Of a stretch of DNA of 64,000 nt, positions 47,775 to 56,633 are shown one piece after another. The notes beneath the pieces are model-generated. The model was not told the origin of the DNA. It saw nothing but the letters and a program-made list of their open reading frames with translations, and searched no databases. Each line of letters opens with the position of its first letter. The first letter of the stretch is position 1. The translations under genes were made by a program, and so were the position numbers. The DNA is from Corynebacterium matruchotii (GTDB lineage Bacteria; Actinomycetota; Actinomycetes; Mycobacteriales; Mycobacteriaceae): NCBI RefSeq assembly GCF_011612265.2, contig NZ_CP050134.2, positions 2,790,001 through 2,854,000 on the forward strand, in the 5' to 3' direction.

Positions 47775-47842
47775 CAACTTACTGTTAGATCAGTCACGCT
47801 GAGAGCTTTTCGACGGGTGATATTGTCCGGTATGGTAGGTGC

Positions 47843-48001
47843 ATGAAGAAATGGGAATATGCTACTGTACCGCTACTAGTTCACGCCACTAAACAAATTT
47901 TGGACACGTGGGGTGAAGACGGTTGGGAGCTCGTCACGGTCGTGCCGGGTATGAATCCGGAAAACGTGGTGGCCTACCTCAAGCGGGAGGTTGCCGAATG
48001 A
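47843..48001 (+). CDS. Small DUF4177-type protein
   Basis: A 52-residue frame (MKKWEYATVPLLVHATKQIL, then DTWGEDGWELVTVVPGMN and a Lys/Arg/Glu-rich end) starts at ATG 47843 after TAGGTG. The WEYATVPL and GEDGWELV motifs are those of DUF4177. Its stop overlaps the RidA start (ATGA at 47998-48001), so they are coupled. From memory it corresponds to the small gene next to the RidA gene in M. tuberculosis (Rv3678A). The function is unknown. Confidence 0.85.
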   Translation: MKKWEYATVPLLVHATKQILDTWGEDGWELVTVVPGMNPENVVAYLKREVAE

Positions 48002-48450
48002 CCGTTCTCGAACGCTTGAGCGAATTAGGTATTACCCTGCCGGCGGTGGCCGCACCCGTGGCCGCCTATGTGCCGGCCATTCGGGTAGGAGACCAGGTGT
48101 GGACCTCGGGTCAGCTCCCATTTGTGGATGGCAAACTACCGGCCGTCGGCAAGCTTGGGGCGGATATCACTGTCGAACAAGGGGCCGACTATGCCCGCCA
48201 AGCCGCACTCAACGCATTGGCCGCCGTCGACGCACTTGTTGGCATTAATAATGTCAAACGGGTGCTGAAAATTGTGGGCTTTGTGGCATCCGCCGATGGT
48301 TTTGCGGAACAACCTGCCGTCGTCAATGGTGCCTCCAACCTTATTGGGGAAATTTTTGGCGAAGCCGGAGCTCATGCGCGGTCGGCTGTTGGGGTTGCTG
48401 AACTGCCGCTATCGTCACCAGTAGAAATAGAAATAATCGTTGAGGTTTAG
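47998..48450 (+). CDS. RidA-family enamine/imine deaminase
   Basis: ATG 47998 (MTVLERLSELGITLPAVAAP) overlaps the preceding gene by four bases. The 150-residue protein has the YjgF/RidA fold: YVPAIRVGDQVWTSGQLPFV, ALNALAAVDALVGINNVKRV and EAGAHARSAVGVAELPL, whose Arg is the key substrate-binding residue. RidA proteins hydrolyse reactive enamines released by PLP enzymes. The sequence is the short LPxV-type actinobacterial branch. Confidence 0.9.
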   Translation: MTVLERLSELGITLPAVAAPVAAYVPAIRVGDQVWTSGQLPFVDGKLPAVGKLGADITVEQGADYARQAALNALAAVDALVGINNVKRVLKIVGFVASADGFAEQPAVVNGASNLIGEIFGEAGAHARSAVGVAELPLSSPVEIEIIVEV

Positions 48451-48496
48451 CCAATTTTGATAGTGTAAACAGCTTTTCATGGCTAAGCTTTAACAC

Positions 48497-49303
48497 ATGG
48501 AGCATCCAGCCTACAGTCAACTACGACCGGTAACCCCCTCAGCATCCGTCGTGTTATGTCCCAACCCCGGCTACAGCTCCCTCGAAGGCACAAATTCGTG
48601 GGTGATACGGGCACCAGAAGACACACACAGCATAGTGATCGACCCCGGCCCCACCGATGAAGGACACCTCAATGTGCTGAATAATAAAGCATCAGAGGTC
48701 GGACTCATTCTACTCACCCACCGCCACCACGACCACGCCGATGGGGCCCACCGGTTTCGGCAACTCACCGGAGCTTCTGTGCGGGCCTGGGACCCCGCCT
48801 ACTGTATTGGGGCGGAGCGGCTCACCAATGGGGAAATCATCAGTCTTGAAGACGTCACCCCCCAAATCGAAGTTGTTTATACCCCCGGCCACACGAGTGA
48901 TTCCGTGTGCTTTTTCATTTGGTCCGGCGTGCCCCACGAATCTACCCTCGAAGGCATCGTCACCGGCGACACCATTGCCGGCCGCCACACCACTATGATC
49001 TCCGAAACCGACGGCGACCTGGGCCTGTATTTAAAAACCCTGGCGCTCTTAGAAGAACGCGGCTCCGGCGTGAAACTCCTCCCCGGTCACGGCCCCGACG
49101 GTTTCGACGTGGCCAGTTTCGCCCACTGGTATATCGAACGCCGCCAGCAACGCCTCACCCAACTCAAGGCTGCCCAGGCCAAACTCGGCCCCGACGCTTC
49201 GCTCAAAGAGCTTATCGACGAAATCTACGACGACGTCGACCCGGTACTTCGGGGAGCCGCCGAACAATCCACCCGGGTGGCGCTGCGCTACCTGGCCGAA
49301 TAG
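48497..49303 (+). CDS. Metallo-beta-lactamase-fold hydrolase
   Basis: This 268-residue protein has the zinc-binding motif THRHHDHADGAHRF near residues 73-86, then YTPGHTSDSVCFF, the metal-bridging VTGDTIAGRH, and LPGHGPDGFD. It is like human LACTB2 and the mycobacterial Rv3677c, which may act as endoribonucleases or thioesterases; the activity is not proven here. It has no ribosome binding site at ATG 48497, which suggests a leaderless transcript. It is convergent with glxR. Confidence 0.9.
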   Translation: MEHPAYSQLRPVTPSASVVLCPNPGYSSLEGTNSWVIRAPEDTHSIVIDPGPTDEGHLNVLNNKASEVGLILLTHRHHDHADGAHRFRQLTGASVRAWDPAYCIGAERLTNGEIISLEDVTPQIEVVYTPGHTSDSVCFFIWSGVPHESTLEGIVTGDTIAGRHTTMISETDGDLGLYLKTLALLEERGSGVKLLPGHGPDGFDVASFAHWYIERRQQRLTQLKAAQAKLGPDASLKELIDEIYDDVDPVLRGAAEQSTRVALRYLAE

Positions 49304-49312
49304 TGGCCCAAA

Positions 49313-49345
49313 ACCCCACAGCACATTCATCCATGACTGTGGGGT
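49313..49345. terminator. Bidirectional terminator between MBL gene and glxR
   Basis: ACCCCACAG (49313-49321) pairs with CTGTGGGGT (49337-49345) between convergent genes. Downstream on the plus strand GAAAAAACTTTTTG follows. Confidence 0.75.
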
Positions 49346-49370
49346 GAGGGTAGGGTGAAAAAACTTTTTG

Positions 49371-50054
49371 TTACCGGGCGCGCTTGGCCAAATGCTCCGT
49401 ATCAATAATGAGAACCGATTTGCCTTCCAGGCGGATCCAACCCCGATATGCGAAGGTTGCGAGTGCCTTATTGACGGTTTCCCGCGAGGCCCCCACCAAT
49501 TGGGCAATCTCCTCCTGGGTCAAATCATGATTCACCCGCAGGGCACCGCCTTCTTGGGTGCCAAATCGATTGGCCAACTGCAATAAGGTTTTTGCCACCC
49601 GGCCGGGTACATCCGTGAAAATCAAATCCGCCAATGCCGAATTTGTGCGGCGTAATCGGCGGGCCAGCACCCGCAAGAGTTGCTCCGAAATTTCGGGATG
49701 GTCGGCAATCCACTTGCGGAGCATCTCCGAATTCATGGTTGCGGCATGCACCTCGGTCACGCACACTGCTGATGAAGTGCGGGGGCCCGGGTCGAAAATG
49801 GATAGCTCCCCAAACATGTCGGATGGGCCCATGACTGTGAGCAGGTTTTCCCGGCCGTCGGGGGCATGACGCGCCAGCTTCACCTTGCCGGCCGTAATGA
49901 TGTACAGGCGATCACCGGGTTCGCCCTCCTCAAAGATGGTGGCGCCGCGCGGATATCTGACGGACTCTAAATCCTCAATCAGATTGGTGACGGCTACCGG
50001 GTCGACGCCTTGGAAAATCCCTGCGCGAGATAGGATGTCATGCACGCCTTCCAC
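49371..50054 (-). CDS. glxR: cAMP receptor-type global regulator GlxR
   Basis: This 227-residue CRP/FNR protein has a cyclic-nucleotide-binding domain ([40 protein letters not shown]) and a C-terminal winged helix with [20 protein letters not shown]. It is nearly identical, as remembered, to GlxR of C. glutamicum, the cAMP-dependent master regulator of carbon metabolism. The length is exact. It is convergent with the MBL gene and divergent from the small membrane ORF and tlpA region. A site for autoregulation is not clear. Confidence 0.97.
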   Translation of the reverse strand: MEGVHDILSRAGIFQGVDPVAVTNLIEDLESVRYPRGATIFEEGEPGDRLYIITAGKVKLARHAPDGRENLLTVMGPSDMFGELSIFDPGPRTSSAVCVTEVHAATMNSEMLRKWIADHPEISEQLLRVLARRLRRTNSALADLIFTDVPGRVAKTLLQLANRFGTQEGGALRVNHDLTQEEIAQLVGASRETVNKALATFAYRGWIRLEGKSVLIIDTEHLAKRAR

Positions 50055-50186
50055 GTCTTAGCACTCCTCATACATGTAATAAGTTGGTATCTACTGCCCA
50101 CAACTCTACTATGTCTTACGTCACTTTCGCACCCCAAAAAAAAGCTGTGTCACAAAAGTGTCAAATGAGGGGCCCCAAAGGGGGTA

Positions 50187-50357
50187 TTAACCTTGCGTTT
50201 CCGAGACTTGAGGCACTGCCCCGGCGGGTACCGTCGACAAGTTTACATCGAGCGGCTCTATCAAATCGGGAAACACCACGGCCCGCTCTAACCAGTCCAT
50301 CACCATCGGGAATATCGCAATCACGATGGGAATTACAAACACCAAAAGGATTGACAT
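50187..50357 (-). CDS. 56-residue small membrane protein
   Basis: The frame MSILLVFVIPIVIAIFPMVM continues with DWLERAVVFPDLIEP and a short tail ending SETQG. One N-terminal membrane helix is followed by a cytoplasmic or exterior tail. The ribosome binding site is weak (AGGG next to the start). It lies between glxR and tlpA on the glxR strand. No family is recognised; the coding call is supported by intact frame, hydrophobicity and length. Confidence 0.5.
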   Translation of the reverse strand: MSILLVFVIPIVIAIFPMVMDWLERAVVFPDLIEPLDVNLSTVPAGAVPQVSETQG

Positions 50358-50537
50358 ACCCTAAACCATAACCCGATGAGAAGGATATTATGACAACTAA
50401 GGCCGTCATCACTATGTCACGCACCCCCTCCCCAATAGGCAATCGCCACCCCATGCCAACAATAGGAATCCTGCTAATAGATCAGCGTGCTACCCCCAAA
50501 CTGGCAGAAGCGGGTCGGCCTACTGGTTACTGAACTC

Positions 50538-51086
50538 ATGCGAAAAACCATCATTATCTCCACCGCGGGGTTCCTCCTCATATTGGCGGTCCTCATTACC
50601 ATGATGCTCACCCCCCGCGACACCCAATCCCAATCGGCTACCGCGGAGGCGGAGACGCAGCAGCCCATAGCCGCCCGACCCTCCTGTCCCCCTATTGGGG
50701 AAATTGACTTGCCCTGCCTCGGGGCGGAACGTAACAACCAGGGCAAAGACATCACGGTCGTCAACCTGTGGGCGTGGTGGTGCGTGCCCTGCCGTACCGA
50801 ACTGCCCCTCATGCAGCAGTTGGCTGCCGAAAATCCCCAATGGGCGGTTGTGGGGGTGCACGCCGACCAGGATGCCGCCCGGGGCGCCCAACTGCTCACC
50901 GACCTGGGCATTGACCTCCCCAGCTACCAAGACGACACCAATGCCTTCGCCGGCAAGCTCGGTTTGCCCAGTGTGGTGCCAATAACCGTTGTATTCCGTG
51001 GGTCAGAAAAACTAGGGGTCATTCCCCGGGCTTTCACTCATTACAATGATCTCGCCACTGCTATTGGGGAAATGGTGAACCAATGA
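50538..51086 (+). CDS. TlpA/ResA-type thioredoxin-like protein
   Basis: ATG 50538 (MRKTIIISTAGFLLILAVLI) is the most natural start because it opens a membrane anchor directly; an upstream in-frame ATG at 50487 adds 17 residues. The extracytoplasmic domain has the redox motif WAWWCVPCRTELPLM and a cis-proline region (LGLPSVVPITVV). It likely reduces disulfides outside the membrane, for example in cytochrome maturation or periplasmic repair. The stop overlaps the Nudix start (ATGA), so the two are coupled. Confidence 0.88.
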   Translation: MRKTIIISTAGFLLILAVLITMMLTPRDTQSQSATAEAETQQPIAARPSCPPIGEIDLPCLGAERNNQGKDITVVNLWAWWCVPCRTELPLMQQLAAENPQWAVVGVHADQDAARGAQLLTDLGIDLPSYQDDTNAFAGKLGLPSVVPITVVFRGSEKLGVIPRAFTHYNDLATAIGEMVNQ

Positions 51087-51829
51087 CACACAAACAACAG
51101 CGACCAGACCAGCCCGGAACCAACATTATGTTGCGGCCCGAGGACTCCCCCCAATGGCTCACTCCCCTTATTGGGGAAATCAGGTCGGGGGAGGTTGACG
51201 GAACGTTGCGTCGTAAAGCGGGGTTGAGCGCCGACAGCGGGCCCAAAAAAGCCGCGGTGCTCATGCTTTTCGACGGCCAAACCACCCCCACGCTTCCCGA
51301 TGACGCAACCATCTTGCTCACCCATCGGTCGCCAACAATGCGATCCCACTCCGGGCAAATCGCATTCCCTGGCGGGCGCGTCGACGCCACCGACATCAAC
51401 CCGGTCGACACCGCTCTCCGCGAAGCCTGGGAAGAAACCGGCCTCGACCGCACCAAAGTCACCCCTCTCGCCCAATTGGGGAAAATCTTCATTCAAGCCA
51501 GCGGCTATCCGGTCTACCCCATCCTCGCCTATTGGGGAAAACCCGGGTTGCACGACAACGTGCGGGTGGTGAGCCCCAATGAGGCAGACGAAGTTTTTGC
51601 CGCCCCTATTGGGGAACTACGGGACCCCATGAACCGTTTTACTGTTAGTCGCGGCGCATGGAACGGTCCCGCGTTTCGATTCAACGACTATGTTATTTGG
51701 GGTTTCACCAGCAATATACTCGATGCACTCATTGCCCATGCCGGCTGGGAACTCGAATGGGATCGAGAGAAGCACTACGATTTAGCGCAGACACTCGCGG
51801 CATCGCGAAATAACGAACGACATTTTTAA
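51083..51829 (+). CDS. Nudix hydrolase, coenzyme A pyrophosphatase-like
   Basis: The 248-residue protein contains the Nudix box GGRVDATDINPVDTALREAW-EETGLD near residues 96-121 with the catalytic Glu pairs, preceded by the coenzyme A-pyrophosphatase signature LLTHRSPTMRSHSGQIAFPG. It should hydrolyse CoA or related nucleotides. It is coupled to tlpA by a four-base overlap and lies 23 bases before marP. Four ATTGGGGAA motif copies occur within the gene (51170, 51475, 51531, 51608). Confidence 0.9.
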   Translation: MTHKQQRPDQPGTNIMLRPEDSPQWLTPLIGEIRSGEVDGTLRRKAGLSADSGPKKAAVLMLFDGQTTPTLPDDATILLTHRSPTMRSHSGQIAFPGGRVDATDINPVDTALREAWEETGLDRTKVTPLAQLGKIFIQASGYPVYPILAYWGKPGLHDNVRVVSPNEADEVFAAPIGELRDPMNRFTVSRGAWNGPAFRFNDYVIWGFTSNILDALIAHAGWELEWDREKHYDLAQTLAASRNNERHF

Positions 51830-51852
51830 GGAAAAGTGAGGTAGCAATCAGG

Positions 51853-53058
51853 ATGGGCAGCGTTAGTACATCGAGCCTCATCGTTGATGGCTTCATCATT
51901 TTGGTGGTCGGTTTTGCGATCTACGCTGGCTGGCGGCAGGGCGCCTTCGCCTCAGTCCTTTCCACCATTGGGGTGATAGCCGGACTGGTGTGTGGGGCAG
52001 CCTTCGCGCCCTTTGTCATGCAGCTAACAAATTCCGTTGCCATTCGGTTTCTGCTGGCGTTAGGGATCATCATCCTCCTGGTCGCTATTGGGAGTTTGGT
52101 GGGTGGATCCCTGGGGTCGTCGTTACGCGAACGTATACAACTGAGATCGTCGTTGATTATTGACTCGGTGATTGGCGCGGTCTTCCAGGCGCTAGCGATG
52201 CTTATAGCCACATGGTTGGTGGCGATACCCCTGGTGGCGGGGTTGCCAGGTTCGGCCGCCAATGGCATTCGCAATTCGTTCATATTGGGGCGGGTGGATG
52301 CTGTCGCACCCTCAATGTTGGCGAATCTGCCCAGTCGGGTATCCGCCATGTTGTCCGATACTGGGTTGCCGCCGCTGATTTCCCCCTTTAGCACGTCGAA
52401 AAATGTGGCGGTGGATGCGCCCGCTATTGCGGTGGAAGACGTGGCGTTGGTTGAGCGTGTCCGCCCGTCTGTCATTCACGTTGTGGGGGAGTCACAAGCG
52501 TGTGGTCGCAGGCTCATGGGGTCCGGCTTCGTTGCGGATAAATAACATGTGATTACCAACGCGCATGTGGTTGCCGGCACGGAGGAAGTATGGCTCGATA
52601 CCGTATTGGGGACTTTTAAGGCAGATGTGGTGTTTTATGATCCCCAATTGGATATTGCGGTGTTGCGTTCTGAGGAATTAACCATGGCGCCGCTCCAATG
52701 GGCCTCAGCGACTGCTGTCACGGGTGAAGACGCCATTGTTATGGGTTTCCCCAATAGTGGGCCGTTTGAGGCGGCTCCGGCGCGTATTAGCGAACGGTTG
52801 AAGATTGCGGGCCCCAATATTTATGCGACGGGTCGTGTGGAACGGGAAGCCTACACTGCCAGGGGCTCGATTCGTCAGGGAAATTCTGGTGGTCCAATGT
52901 TGAATTTGGACGGCCAGGTGTTGGGCGTGGTTTTTGGTGCTAGCGCGGACGAAAGCGATATTGGGTATGCATTAACGGCCGATGAGGTCAAGGAGGCTAT
53001 CGGCAATATTGCGGCGTTGGATACACCGGTGGGTACGCAGGAGTGCGTGGTCCGTTAG
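51853..53058 (+). pseudogene. marP: MarP-like membrane serine protease, interrupted by an in-frame TAA
   Basis: MarP is a membrane trypsin-like protease that protects against acid and oxidative stress in mycobacteria. Residues 1-230 carry about four membrane segments (CvpA-like: GFIILVVGFAIYAGWRQGAF, IRFLLALGIIILLVAIGSLV) and the protease start MGSGFVADK. A TAA at 52543-52545 then ends the frame. The same frame continues after it with TNAHVV (catalytic His), LDIAVLR (Asp) and RQGNSGGPML (Ser) to 53058. A GTG at 52549 has no ribosome binding site and would make a protease without its anchor. Everything else looks intact, so the nonsense change is recent, a readthrough case, or a sequencing error. 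Confidence 0.85.
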
Positions 53059-54248
53059 TTGAGCGGGTACCAGTCGTGGTGGCATCCGAGGATATTTTGC
53101 GCATAGTTGAGGGCATTTTTGCTGTTCGCTCGGGATTTATTGCGGGTGATGGTGCCGTCGGGCATACGGTAGTAGACGGCCCCGGTTTCGGGGTCGGTGA
53201 AGACGTGCCCGTGTCGGGGTTTGTGGCGGTCATCATCGTTGGTGAGGTTGTGTTCGCGGCAGAGGGGGCAGAGGTTTTCGGGTTTGGTTTCGCCGCCGCG
53301 TGAGTAGGCGATGATGTGGTGGGTTTCGCAGCGTACTGCGGGGATGCGGCAGTGGGGGTTTTGGCAGATGAGGTGGGAGACGATGCTGATGAAGCGGTCG
53401 TCGGCGTCGGCGAGCCGCTTGACTTCCAATAGTTGTTGGGGGCGGGGGTTGCCGTCGGGGCCGTTGTAGCAGGCCACGGCGAAGCCGAATTCCGCGAGGC
53501 GGGCGTCGACAAGCTCGCGGATGTCGACACTTTCGCCGTCAGTGTTGGTGACGGTGCCGTCGTTATGTGACTGGATGTTGGCAATGGGCACAAGAAAGCA
53601 CGGGCGTTGGCGTAGGTCGCGCGGGTTATTGGGGTTTTCGGTGGTCTCAACCTGCTCTAGGGTGGTCACGTCTATGCCGTGGAGGACCCGATCGGTGAGT
53701 GCCTTGGCTAACCCTTCTGACTTGTCGACGGCCTGGCCTTCCTGTACCCATTGTCTGCCTTGGGGCTCTAGGGAGTTCATAATGCGGGTGGCTACGTGGG
53801 ATGGCAGCTTCATGATAATGTGCCGCATATTGTCGGCGTCCGCCAGTTCGGAGCAGCGCAGATACCATTTGCGCCGCCGATTGTAGCCAGCATTGAGTTC
53901 CCCAATGAGGGATTTGATGTGTTCCGCCAGCTCATCCACGGTGCAGTCGACGGCGGTTTTCATGAGGTCCAGGCGGAAGTCTCGCCGGTTGATGTCTGGG
54001 TTGGCGAGCTGCTTGTCGGTGCGGGAAATGAGCCGCAGTTTCGACACAGATAGCCGCAGCTTGGTGGCTTGTGCTAATTCTTCGGCGTCAAAAACCTTGG
54101 CGATTGCCCGGAGCATACTGACTTCTCGTTTGGCCACATCTAGCTGTGCCGCGAGTTCCCCAATGGTGAGTGAGGAGGATTTCACCTCAGCCAGCAACAC
54201 GGCCCCCAATGGGGCAAGTTGTGTGAGGCGGCTGAGTACGGTTTCCAT
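53055..54248 (-). CDS. DUF222/13E12-type HNH endonuclease
   Basis: ATG 54248 (METVLSRLTQLAPLGAVLLA) is preferred to an upstream TTG. The N-terminal ~230 residues form a DUF222 domain (13E12 repeat type). The C-terminal HNH motif reads CRIPAVRCETHHIIAYSRGG, followed by ENLCPLCREHNLTNDDDRHK, with zinc-like cysteines. The 397-residue length is typical. Such genes are repeated in many actinobacterial genomes and may be selfish or defence-related. It overlaps marP by four bases at the 3' ends. Confidence 0.88.
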   Translation of the reverse strand: METVLSRLTQLAPLGAVLLAEVKSSSLTIGELAAQLDVAKREVSMLRAIAKVFDAEELAQATKLRLSVSKLRLISRTDKQLANPDINRRDFRLDLMKTAVDCTVDELAEHIKSLIGELNAGYNRRRKWYLRCSELADADNMRHIIMKLPSHVATRIMNSLEPQGRQWVQEGQAVDKSEGLAKALTDRVLHGIDVTTLEQVETTENPNNPRDLRQRPCFLVPIANIQSHNDGTVTNTDGESVDIRELVDARLAEFGFAVACYNGPDGNPRPQQLLEVKRLADADDRFISIVSHLICQNPHCRIPAVRCETHHIIAYSRGGETKPENLCPLCREHNLTNDDDRHKPRHGHVFTDPETGAVYYRMPDGTITRNKSRANSKNALNYAQNILGCHHDWYPLN

Positions 54249-54391
54249 ACTGTTAACGTTAGGGAGTTCCCAGGTGGTGGGCAAGATTTGCTGGGAATTT
54301 TCAGAATCATTTTCCCCAATACACGGAGAATTTGTGAATTTGGTAACAATTTCGGAGAAAATTGGAAATTTTGGCCCGAAAAAAAGTCCAA

Positions 54392-55309
54392 CTAGTAGGG
54401 GGAGTCTGTCCCTTGGATGAAGCTACCCACAAACGTGGTGAACCCTTCAGGGTTTTCTAAGTGTGGGCGGAGCCTGGTGTCGGGGATGTGGGCGATTGTG
54501 GGTTGGGTGAGGCAGCGGTTGTGGGCGGCTCGGATGAGGGAGCGGGATTGGCGGGAGGCGTCGACAAGCATCATGGTGGGAACCTGCACTTTTGAGGTGG
54601 CCCATTTCACTGGTGGTATGGCGAGGGGGAGCCGAACTGTGCGGATGACTGCGGCGGCGGTGTTGGCGATCGCCAGGGCGGTGGCGCGTAGGTGAAGATT
54701 GTCGTGGTAGGCGGGGGAATGTTGGAATTGGAGGGTGGTGTTGCTGCGCAGGTCGCGGCGGATGAACCGGCCGCGGGTGCGCCAAAGGTTACGGACAAGC
54801 CAGCTGGGCAGCCGGAAGAGCCCCGATGTGATAAGGAGGGTGGTGAACAGCCAAGGATGGGTGAATGTGGCGCGCCGCATGTCAATGGGGTGGATGGCAC
54901 CACAGCTGGTGATGGATGCCACATGGTCGGGGTAGCCGGTTGCCATGGTCCAAGCAAGGGTGGCGCCGGTACCCATGCCCACAATGTGGGCTTTGTCGTG
55001 GCCTAGGGTGCGGATGGCGCCGGCAATATCACCGCAAAGGTGCCGAAGGTCGTGCCCCATGGGTGGTTTGTCCGACATGCCATAGCCGCGGAGGTCGACG
55101 GCGATGGCATGGAGCCCTAAATTCCCCAATAGGGGAAGGACATCTTTGAAGTCGGCCCAGCAGGTGTAGGCGTCGTGAAGGAGGACGATTGCGGGGTCGG
55201 CTGGGTTGCCGGCGGTGGCCGCGTGGAGCCGCAGGCCACGGGTGTGCACCATGTCGTGGCGGAATTCGCCGTCGAGTGCGACCGCATTGGGGGAAAGATT
55301 GCGTCGCAT
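54392..55309 (-). CDS. Alpha/beta hydrolase with altered nucleophile
   Basis: The 305-residue protein follows the alpha/beta-hydrolase plan of epoxide hydrolases: GNPADPAIVLLHDAYTCWAD, then AVDLRGYGMSDKPPM and, near residue 120, the nucleophile elbow VGMGTGATLAW. The consensus there is G-x-Asp/Ser-x-G; here the third position is Gly, so the usual nucleophile seems missing. The late acid and His (HIPDTRLRPHLENPEGF) remain plausible. From memory the position matches M. tuberculosis EphE (Rv3670). It may be non-catalytic or use another residue. Confidence 0.8.
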   Translation of the reverse strand: MRRNLSPNAVALDGEFRHDMVHTRGLRLHAATAGNPADPAIVLLHDAYTCWADFKDVLPLLGNLGLHAIAVDLRGYGMSDKPPMGHDLRHLCGDIAGAIRTLGHDKAHIVGMGTGATLAWTMATGYPDHVASITSCGAIHPIDMRRATFTHPWLFTTLLITSGLFRLPSWLVRNLWRTRGRFIRRDLRSNTTLQFQHSPAYHDNLHLRATALAIANTAAAVIRTVRLPLAIPPVKWATSKVQVPTMMLVDASRQSRSLIRAAHNRCLTQPTIAHIPDTRLRPHLENPEGFTTFVGSFIQGTDSPY

Positions 55310-55321
55310 GGTTATGGTGGG

Positions 55322-55807
55322 TTACCGATCGGTGCTGCGCGCGTTGAGGGCGGCTTCGGCGTTGCCGGGTCGGAGGGCGCGGAGTTCGGCAACGGATTCG
55401 ATGGTTTTCTTTGGCGCCTTGATTTGTTTGACTTTCCGGAACCCAATGAACGCCAGGAGGGCCGCGAAGAGCAGCATGGCGAAGAAGATAATAAGGTAGG
55501 CGGCCCAGGCCCACAGCCAAATTTTCAGCACCTCGGCAAGTGCGAAGAAGAAGAAAAATGAGCTGTAAAGCGCGATCACTCCGGCCACGGTGAACAGGCC
55601 GCCGCCGATGGCGCCTTTTTTGGCCTCCACCTGGATTTCGGCTTTGGCCAGTTCGATTTCGGCACGCATGAGTGAGGAGATTTGTTCGGTGGCGTTCGAA
55701 ACGAGTTCCCCAATGGAGCCTTTGGTGTTAGTGTCTACGTCGGAAAGCGGAATGGAGTTGACCTGGGGTTTTTTCGCGCCGGTGAACATTCCTTCGTCGT
55801 TACTCAC
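55322..55807 (-). CDS. Phage-holin-superfamily (DUF1469-like) membrane protein
   Basis: GTG 55807 (VSNDEGMFTGAKKPQVN) is chosen because an AAGGA box lies about 9 bases upstream and longer readings overlap the divergent gene. The 161-residue protein has an amphipathic helix (EQISSLMRAEIELAKAEIQV), two membrane spans (GGLFTVAGVIALYSSFFFFF and AWAAYLIIFFAMLLFAALLA) and a basic tail. The family is common in actinobacteria as a Rv3669-like protein and is not a phage gene here. It lies 12 bases before the hydrolase gene. Confidence 0.85.
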   Translation of the reverse strand: MSNDEGMFTGAKKPQVNSIPLSDVDTNTKGSIGELVSNATEQISSLMRAEIELAKAEIQVEAKKGAIGGGLFTVAGVIALYSSFFFFFALAEVLKIWLWAWAAYLIIFFAMLLFAALLAFIGFRKVKQIKAPKKTIESVAELRALRPGNAEAALNARSTDR

Positions 55808-55931
55808 GTGGGTTTTCCTTCCAGAGTATTTTTTAGTCACTGCCAATGGTGCCATGAATTGCCCTGAAACGTGAATTAGTTGCGTGGATTGTTGCTGATT
55901 CTTTGTTTTTTCTCTATTGTTACGACGCATT

Positions 55932-56633
55932 ATGGATCCGCTCGCCCATATTGCCGCCCATCCCACGATTGCTTCGCTTATCGACGCCGCCACCGCCAAC
56001 CTTCAGGCCCTCCACCGGCACCCCGCCACCGCGCGGGGCTCGGGGGTGACGAGCTCCGAGGGGGTGCTTCGCGGCGCCCGGCTGGCCGCCCTCTTGGGGA
56101 ATGCGCCGGAAACACAGCTGGTCGACGCCTATAGCGTTTTGGCCCCGGATGTTCGGGAGCAAACGGCCCGCACGTTTATCAAGGCCCCGCTGCAGGTGTT
56201 GGCGCGGCTGGATGTGCTGGTGGGCGGTTCCGGCCGGCCTCGTGATGGGCGGGCTGCCGGCCGGTTGGCCCTATTGGGGAGGATTGTGGCTGCCGGGCCG
56301 CACCAGGCGGTGATCCCGGCGGTGGTGCAGGGGGAGATCATTGCCCATGAGCTCTTTGGGCCGCGGAGCGTGGCGGTGGGGTTGGCGGCTGCTCGGGTGA
56401 GCGCGTTGGCCAGCGGTTTTGACCCGCGGGGGTTGGCGGTGCCGGAGGTGTACTATAACCGGCACCGGTCGGAGTTGCTGGCCTTGGGGGCGGGGTTTGC
56501 GCAGCCGGCCGGGGTGGTGCCGTTTGTGGCCTATTATTTGGCGGCGATGCGCGCCGGGGTGGTGGAGGCGCGGGGGATTGCGAATGCGGCACAGCAGTCG
56601 GGTGTGGGTGGCCCTGCCTGTGGGCGTCGTTAA
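55932..56633 (+). CDS. Conserved protein of unknown function (Rv3662c-position)
   Basis: ATG 55932 (MDPLAHIAAHPTIASLIDAA) gives 233 residues; a TTG five codons upstream is possible. The middle part (DVREQTARTFIKAPLQVLAR) and late part (QGEIIAHELFGPRSVAVGLA, VYYNRHRSELLALG) are distinctive, but I cannot place a domain. There is no signal peptide. By position it corresponds to a conserved actinobacterial gene divergent from the HAD phosphatase. The 3' end carries a CGTCGTNAAGC motif at 56625-56635 and overlaps the convergent HAD gene by four bases. Confidence 0.75.
   Translation: MDPLAHIAAHPTIASLIDAATANLQALHRHPATARGSGVTSSEGVLRGARLAALLGNAPETQLVDAYSVLAPDVREQTARTFIKAPLQVLARLDVLVGGSGRPRDGRAAGRLALLGRIVAAGPHQAVIPAVVQGEIIAHELFGPRSVAVGLAAARVSALASGFDPRGLAVPEVYYNRHRSELLALGAGFAQPAGVVPFVAYYLAAMRAGVVEARGIANAAQQSGVGGPACGRR

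Noticed and set aside
52543..52545. Recoding of the marP TAA as selenocysteine or pyrrolysine
   Set aside because: Those use TGA and TAG respectively, so TAA cannot be read this way. Plain readthrough remains open.
55322..55807. Holin-like gene as sign of a prophage
   Set aside because: The family is chromosomal in actinobacteria and no other phage genes are nearby.
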